Shown piece by piece: positions 59,754 to 64,000 of a stretch of 64,000 nucleotides of DNA (positions are counted from its first letter, which is position 1; every line of letters starts with the position of its first letter). Under the pieces are notes generated by a model, which worked only from the letters and a program-made list of their open reading frames with translations, ran no database searches and was not told the DNA's origin. This stretch comes from Pseudomonas viridiflava (GTDB taxonomy: Bacteria; Pseudomonadota; Gammaproteobacteria; Pseudomonadales; Pseudomonadaceae). The stretch spans positions 1 to 64,000 of the forward strand of contig NZ_UTHA01000289.1 in NCBI RefSeq assembly GCF_900582195.1, given 5' to 3'. Both the position numbers and the translations under genes were made by a program.

Positions 59754-60452
59754 TTATTCCTCGCGCAGGGTCTGGATCATGTAGTTGACGTCAACGTCGT
59801 TGGCCAGTTTGTAGTGTTTGGTCAGCGGGTTGTAGGTCAGGCCGATGATGTCCTTGACGGTCAGGCCGGCCATGCGGCTCCACGCGCCAAGCTCCGACGG
59901 GCGGATGAATTTCTTGAAGTCGTGGGTGCCGCGCGGCAGCAGCTTCATGATGTATTCAGCGCCGATGATGGCGAACAGATACGCCTTCGGGTTGCGGTTG
60001 ATGGTCGAGAAGAACACTTGGCCGCCCGGTTTGACCATGCGGAAGCAGGCGCGGATTACCGACGATGGGTCAGGCACGTGTTCGAGCATCTCAAGGCAGG
60101 TCACTACGTCGAACTGCTCAGGCATTTCTTCAGCGAGGTCTTCGGCAGTGATCTGGCGGTATTCGACGTTGACGCCGGATTCCAGTTGATGCAGTTGCGC
60201 GACCGCCAGCGGTGCTTCGCCCATGTCGATGCCCATCACCGTTGCGCCACGCTGGGCCATGGCTTCGCTGAGAATGCCGCCGCCGCAACCGACGTCGAGG
60301 ACCTTCTTGCCGGCCAGATTGACCCGTTCGTCAATCCAGTTGACCCGCAGCGGGTTGATGTCGTGCAGTGGTTTGAATTCGCTTTCGCGGTCCCACCAGC
60401 GATGGGCCAGGGCTTCGAATTTGGCGATTTCGGCGTGGTCGACGTTGCTCAT
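59754..60452 (-). CDS. ubiG: ubiquinone biosynthesis O-methyltransferase
   Basis: 232 residues. SAM loop VLDVGCGGGILSEAMAQRGA, preceded by HRWWDRESEFKPLHDINPLR, the UbiG hallmark. The end has KDIIGLTYNPLTKHYKLAND. It does both O-methylations of ubiquinone synthesis at the inner membrane surface. GAGG lies eight bases before the ATG. Confidence 0.96.
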   Translation of the reverse strand: MSNVDHAEIAKFEALAHRWWDRESEFKPLHDINPLRVNWIDERVNLAGKKVLDVGCGGGILSEAMAQRGATVMGIDMGEAPLAVAQLHQLESGVNVEYRQITAEDLAEEMPEQFDVVTCLEMLEHVPDPSSVIRACFRMVKPGGQVFFSTINRNPKAYLFAIIGAEYIMKLLPRGTHDFKKFIRPSELGAWSRMAGLTVKDIIGLTYNPLTKHYKLANDVDVNYMIQTLREE

Positions 60453-60509
60453 GTTAAATCCTCTGAAACTTGAAAAAAGGCTGTAGCCGCGGCGTTTGCG
60501 CCGGGGTGT

Positions 60510-61844
60510 TTACGATTCGGTGTGGCCGCTGATGCGTTGGCCCCAGGCTCGGGCAATAGCGCCAAGCTGTTCTTCGTCCAGGCGCGTCAGGCGGCGGTCG
60601 TCGAGCAGTTGCTTGCCGGCGACCCACAGGTGTTTCACGCAATCGCGGCCGGTGGCGTATATAAGCTGCGAAACCGGGTCGTAGACCGGTTGCTGGGCCA
60701 AGCCGGACAGGTCAAAGGCGACGATGTCCGCGGCTTTGCCGATTTCCAGCGAGCCGACTTGCGCCTCGATCCCCAGCGCCCGCGCGCCATTCAGGGTGGC
60801 CATGCGCAGCGCCCGATGGGCGTCGAGCGCCGTGGCGGAACCGGCGACGGCTTTCGCCAGCAGGGCAGCGGTACGGGTTTCGCCGAGCAGGTCGAGGTCA
60901 TTGTTGCTCGCCGCGCCATCGGTGCCGACCGCGACATTCACCCCAGCCTGCCACAAACGCTCGACCGGGCAGAAGCCGCTGGCCAGTTTGAGATTGGATT
61001 CCGGGCAGTGGATCACGCTGGTGTTGCTTTCTACCAGCAACGCCAGGTCTTCATCGCTGATCTGGGTCATGTGCACGGCCTGGAAGCGCGGGCCGAGCAG
61101 GCCCAGACGGCCGAGGCGCGCGAGCGGGCGTTCGCCGCGCTGCTCCAATGATTGCTGAACTTCGAAAGCGGTTTCGTGCACATGCATATGGATCGAGGCG
61201 TCCAGCTCCTCGGCAATCACACGGATTTTCTCGAGGTTTTCGTCGCCGACGGTGTACGGTGCATGTGGGCCGAAAGTGATCTTGATCCGTTCGTGATGCT
61301 TCAGATCGCCGAACAGCTCGACGCCCTGACGAATGGCTTCATCGGCACTGCTGGCGCCCGGAATCGGGAAATCAAGGATCGGAATGGCGATTTGCGCGCG
61401 AATGCCGCTGTTGTGCACGCGTTCGCTGGCGACTTTCGGAAAGAAATACATGTCCGAGAAACAGGTGATGCCACCTTTGATCTGCTCGGCGATGGCCAGA
61501 TCAGTGCCATCACGGACGAAGTCTTCATCGACCCATTTGGCCTCGGCGGGCCAGATGTGGTTTTCCAGCCAGGTCATCAGCGGCAGATCGTCGGCCAGGC
61601 CACGGAACAGCGTCATCGCCGCGTGACCGTGAGCGTTGACCAGGCCAGGAGCCAGCAACACATCCGGCAACTCGCGGATTTCAGCGGCGTTACACTTCAA
61701 TGCTTCGGCGCGCGGGCCGATAAACACGATGCGACCGTCGCGGATGCCCAGGCCATGCTCCTTGAGCACAACGCCTGCAGGTTCGACGGGTACCAGCCAG
61801 GTCGGCAGCAATAATAAGTCGAGCGCAATGGCAGGTTTCGGCAT
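60510..61844 (-). CDS. mtaD: TRZ/ATZ-family amidohydrolase, 5'-methylthioadenosine/S-adenosylhomocysteine deaminase
   Basis: 444 residues from the ATG at 61844. Metal ligands: the His pair of NAHGHAAMTLFRGLADDLPL, MHVHETAFEVQ, AVHMTQIS and GTDGAASNNDLDL. The position next to mtnA and ubiG matches the P. aeruginosa gene whose product deaminates methylthioadenosine to methylthioinosine. It opens the four-gene minus-strand set and is divergent from mtnA, whose product acts in the same salvage of methionine. Confidence 0.9.
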   Translation of the reverse strand: MPKPAIALDLLLLPTWLVPVEPAGVVLKEHGLGIRDGRIVFIGPRAEALKCNAAEIRELPDVLLAPGLVNAHGHAAMTLFRGLADDLPLMTWLENHIWPAEAKWVDEDFVRDGTDLAIAEQIKGGITCFSDMYFFPKVASERVHNSGIRAQIAIPILDFPIPGASSADEAIRQGVELFGDLKHHERIKITFGPHAPYTVGDENLEKIRVIAEELDASIHMHVHETAFEVQQSLEQRGERPLARLGRLGLLGPRFQAVHMTQISDEDLALLVESNTSVIHCPESNLKLASGFCPVERLWQAGVNVAVGTDGAASNNDLDLLGETRTAALLAKAVAGSATALDAHRALRMATLNGARALGIEAQVGSLEIGKAADIVAFDLSGLAQQPVYDPVSQLIYATGRDCVKHLWVAGKQLLDDRRLTRLDEEQLGAIARAWGQRISGHTES

Positions 61845-61952
61845 CGAGGGTCGGTTCCAGTGCTTTTGTAAAGGATGGCGAAGTATACCCGAGCGTCTTC
61901 GCGGGGGGATCGCTATAATCGGCGGCTTTTGTTCATGAGTGCGGAGTGTGGG
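61845..61952. promoter_or_regulatory. 108-base divergent mtaD/mtnA promoter region
   Basis: A perfect -10 TATAAT (61914-61919) points toward mtnA, but the -35 position is poor. On the minus strand a TATACT (61887-61882) could serve mtaD. No operator palindrome is evident. Confidence 0.45.
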
Positions 61953-63029
61953 ATGCGCGATCGACTGTTGGCTGCGGAAAAAGTGAAGGCCATCGATTGG
62001 CGTGACGGCGCGCTGCACCTGCTGGATCAGCGCATTTTGCCGTTCGAGGAAACCTGGATTGCCTACACCAGCGCCGCCGGTGTGGCTGAAGCGATTCGCT
62101 CGATGGTGGTGCGTGGTGCACCGGCCATTGGCATCAGTGCCGCTTATGGCATCGTCCTCGCGGCCCGTGCGCGGATCGCCGAAGGTGGCGAGTGGTACGC
62201 GGCGCTGGAAGAGGATTTTGCCTTGCTGGCCGATTCCCGTCCGACGGCGGTCAATCTGTTCTGGGCGCTCGGCCGCATGCACGATCGCCTCGATCGTCTG
62301 AAAGACAACGCCGATCCGCTGGCAGCGCTGGAAGCCGAAGCCATCGCCATTCATGAAAGCGATCGCGAAGCCAATCTGACCATGGCGCAGTTGGGCGTTG
62401 ATCTGATCCGCAAACATCAGGGTAATGCCCAGGCGATTCTGACCCACTGCAACACTGGCGCGCTGGCCACCGGTGGTTTCGGTACGGCGTTGGGGGTGAT
62501 TCGTGCAGCTTATCTGGAAGGCATGGTCGAGCGCGTTTATGCCGACGAAACCCGCCCATGGTTGCAAGGCTCGCGCCTGACCGCGTGGGAACTGGCCAAC
62601 GAAGGCATTCCGGTGACGCTGAACGCCGACTCCGCCGCCGCGCACATCATGAAAACCAAAGGCGTGACCTGGGTGATCGTCGGCGCTGACCGCATCACGG
62701 CCAACGGTGACGTGGCCAACAAGATCGGCACCTATCAACTGGCGGTAAATGCCATGCACCACGGTGTGCGTTTCATGGTGGTGGCGCCGAGTTCGACCAT
62801 CGACATGAACCTGGCCAGCGGTGACGATATCCCGATCGAAGAGCGTGACGGCGCCGAGCTGCTGGAAGTTGGCGGTAAACGTGTCGGCGCGGACGTTGAA
62901 GCGTTCAACCCGGTGTTTGACGTAACGCCGGCGGATCTGATCGATGCGATCGTGACCGAGAAAGGCATCGTCGAGCGTCCGGATACCGCGAAAATGGCCC
63001 AGTTGATGTGCCGCAAACGCCTGCATTGA
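61953..63029 (+). CDS. mtnA: S-methyl-5-thioribose-1-phosphate isomerase
   Basis: 358 residues starting MRDRLLAAEKVKAIDWRDGA, matching the length of the P. aeruginosa enzyme. Active-site segments: RGAPAIGISAAYGIVLAARA, ILTHCNTGALATGGFGTALG (catalytic Cys), and VIVGADRITANGDVANKIGT (catalytic Asp). It isomerises methylthioribose 1-phosphate in methionine salvage. The ATG at 61953 has GGAG six bases upstream and fits the family start better than the ATG at 61935. Confidence 0.95.
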   Translation: MRDRLLAAEKVKAIDWRDGALHLLDQRILPFEETWIAYTSAAGVAEAIRSMVVRGAPAIGISAAYGIVLAARARIAEGGEWYAALEEDFALLADSRPTAVNLFWALGRMHDRLDRLKDNADPLAALEAEAIAIHESDREANLTMAQLGVDLIRKHQGNAQAILTHCNTGALATGGFGTALGVIRAAYLEGMVERVYADETRPWLQGSRLTAWELANEGIPVTLNADSAAAHIMKTKGVTWVIVGADRITANGDVANKIGTYQLAVNAMHHGVRFMVVAPSSTIDMNLASGDDIPIEERDGAELLEVGGKRVGADVEAFNPVFDVTPADLIDAIVTEKGIVERPDTAKMAQLMCRKRLH

Positions 63030-63052
63030 TTGACTTGATGTCCGCGTCATCC

Positions 63053-63130
63053 TCTTTGCGAGCAGGCTCGCTCCCACAGATTTTGTGATCACCACAGAAC
63101 AATGTGGGAGCGAGCTTGCTCGCGAAGGGG
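63053..63130. repeat. REPIN 8
   Basis: Left ctttgcgagcaggctcgctc, right gtgggagcgagcttgctcgc, about 30 bases between. Lies between mtnA and the gyrA leader. Confidence 0.9.
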
Positions 63131-63452
63131 CCCAAAAAGTCAATAAACATCGCTAATCCAAGCCGCAAATCTGCATTCAAAGAAGCTCTGAGCCTCTCTC
63201 GTCCCCGTTAAGCCTGTCACCGGTCAACTAACTATGCTCCATGCGCATCAGGGGGATAGGTGCGTGGCGGCTCTTGTGATAACATCCGGCGTTTTCCGAG
63301 GCAGCTCCACGGAGCTGTCTTCACTGCGCAAATCCGCGATCCAATGTTGATTTGTCGTAAGTCGGCGCATGGCACTCGGCCTGCCCCGACGAGCTTCGTT
63401 GGTCCCATATGGATATGACGAAGTTTCACCAGAAAAAGGAATCAGGCTTCTC
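63131..63452. other. gyrA leader region
   Basis: About 320 bases without a gene. It contains a short dyad CAGCTC-CACG-GAGCTG (63302-63317) that could be a leader hairpin. Supercoiling control of gyrA promoters is known in other bacteria, but I cannot confirm a promoter here. Confidence 0.5.
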
Positions 63453-64000
63453 ATGGGCGAACTGGCCAAAGAAATCCTCCCGGTCAATATCGAAGACGAG
63501 CTGAAACAGTCCTACCTCGACTACGCGATGAGCGTGATCGTCGGCCGTGCACTGCCGGATGCGCGCGATGGCCTCAAGCCCGTGCACCGTCGCGTACTGT
63601 TCGCGATGAGCGAGCTGGGCAACGACTTCAACAAGCCGTACAAGAAATCTGCCCGTGTTGTCGGCGACGTGATCGGTAAGTATCACCCGCACGGTGATAC
63701 CGCGGTGTACGACACCATCGTTCGTATGGCTCAGCCTTTCTCCCTGCGCTACCTGCTGGTAGACGGTCAGGGCAACTTCGGTTCGGTCGACGGCGACAAC
63801 GCTGCGGCCATGCGATACACCGAAGTGCGCATGACCAAGCTGGCGCACGAGCTGCTGGCTGACCTGCACAAGGAAACCGTGGACTGGGTGCCGAACTACG
63901 ACGGCACCGAAATGATCCCGGCGGTCATGCCGACCCGTATCCCCAACCTGCTGGTCAACGGCTCCAGCGGTATCGCCGTGGGCATGGCGACCAACATTCC
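63453..64000 (+). CDS. gyrA: DNA gyrase subunit A, 3' end beyond the window
   Basis: 182 complete residues are visible, starting MGELAKEILPVNIEDELKQS. The quinolone-resistance region reads HPHGDTAVYDTIVRMAQPFS, with Thr83 (63699-63701) and Asp87 (63711-63713), the wild-type residues of P. aeruginosa numbering. The catalytic Tyr region follows at AAMRYTEVRMTKLAHELLAD. Gyrase introduces negative supercoils with ATP. The frame is intact to the edge. Confidence 0.97.
   Translation, partial: MGELAKEILPVNIEDELKQSYLDYAMSVIVGRALPDARDGLKPVHRRVLFAMSELGNDFNKPYKKSARVVGDVIGKYHPHGDTAVYDTIVRMAQPFSLRYLLVDGQGNFGSVDGDNAAAMRYTEVRMTKLAHELLADLHKETVDWVPNYDGTEMIPAVMPTRIPNLLVNGSSGIAVGMATNI

Overview
This window is backbone chromosome of a Pseudomonas of the fluorescens group. 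The evidence is the high-GC coding style, gene neighbourhoods known from pseudomonads (gyrA-mtnA-mtaD-ubiG-mupP-yciK, etfQO divergent from etfBA, the N-acetylglutaminylglutamine amide osmolyte genes), and many REP/REPIN palindromes built around a gtgggagcgag core. I see no rRNA, tRNA, CRISPR array, transposase or phage genes. The species cannot be fixed from the sequence alone.

Layout. 1-3.9 kb: the end of an NCS1 permease, a PfkB sugar/nucleoside kinase, three small minus-strand genes and an HD hydrolase. 4.1-7.2 kb: an acetyltransferase, then a probable type VI secretion cargo cassette (unknown adaptor-like protein, PAAR protein with a C-terminal extension, small GxSxG lipase, lipoprotein). 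GC drops sharply from the very end of the PAAR gene onward. 7.4-12.7 kb: a complete D-galactonate catabolic cluster (dgoK, dgoA, dgoD, an MFS transporter, an IclR regulator) behind a promoter with palindromic putative operators. 12.7-14.9 kb: a zinc alcohol dehydrogenase divergent from an AraC regulator. 15-18.9 kb: etfQO divergent from etfBA, with a PsrA-type palindrome between them. 18.9-28.9 kb: mostly single genes, including an orphan solute-binding protein, a DUF4398/OmpA lipoprotein pair, a MocR regulator, a START-domain protein, an LtaS/MdoB-like membrane sulfatase, an SDR, a YnfA protein, a third-type CsrA and a YheU protein.

29-34 kb: the three osmolyte genes (asnO-like amidotransferase, ngg synthetase, M42 peptidase). 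34-40.8 kb: the most unusual locus, a 1608-residue LRR protein with a NEL-type E3 ubiquitin ligase domain. It is divergent from a 525-residue relative that matches only its N-terminal region. 40.8-53.3 kb: mnmC, a polyphosphate:AMP phosphotransferase, a thiolase, a DMT exporter, fumC, a DUF2059 protein, bolA, trhO, a DsbA-family protein and an ABC exporter. 53.5-57.9 kb: a PAS-GGDEF-EAL protein, a TenA/PqqC-like protein and a GGDEF cyclase, so cyclic-di-GMP enzymes flank one heme-oxygenase-fold gene. 58.2-64 kb: the conserved yciK-mupP-ubiG-mtaD minus-strand operon, mtnA and the start of gyrA.

The main themes are sugar-acid catabolism, fatty-acid electron transfer, osmoadaptation and cyclic-di-GMP/CsrA regulation. 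Two loci look aimed at other organisms: the lipase cassette (probably at bacteria) and the NEL ligase (at eukaryotes).
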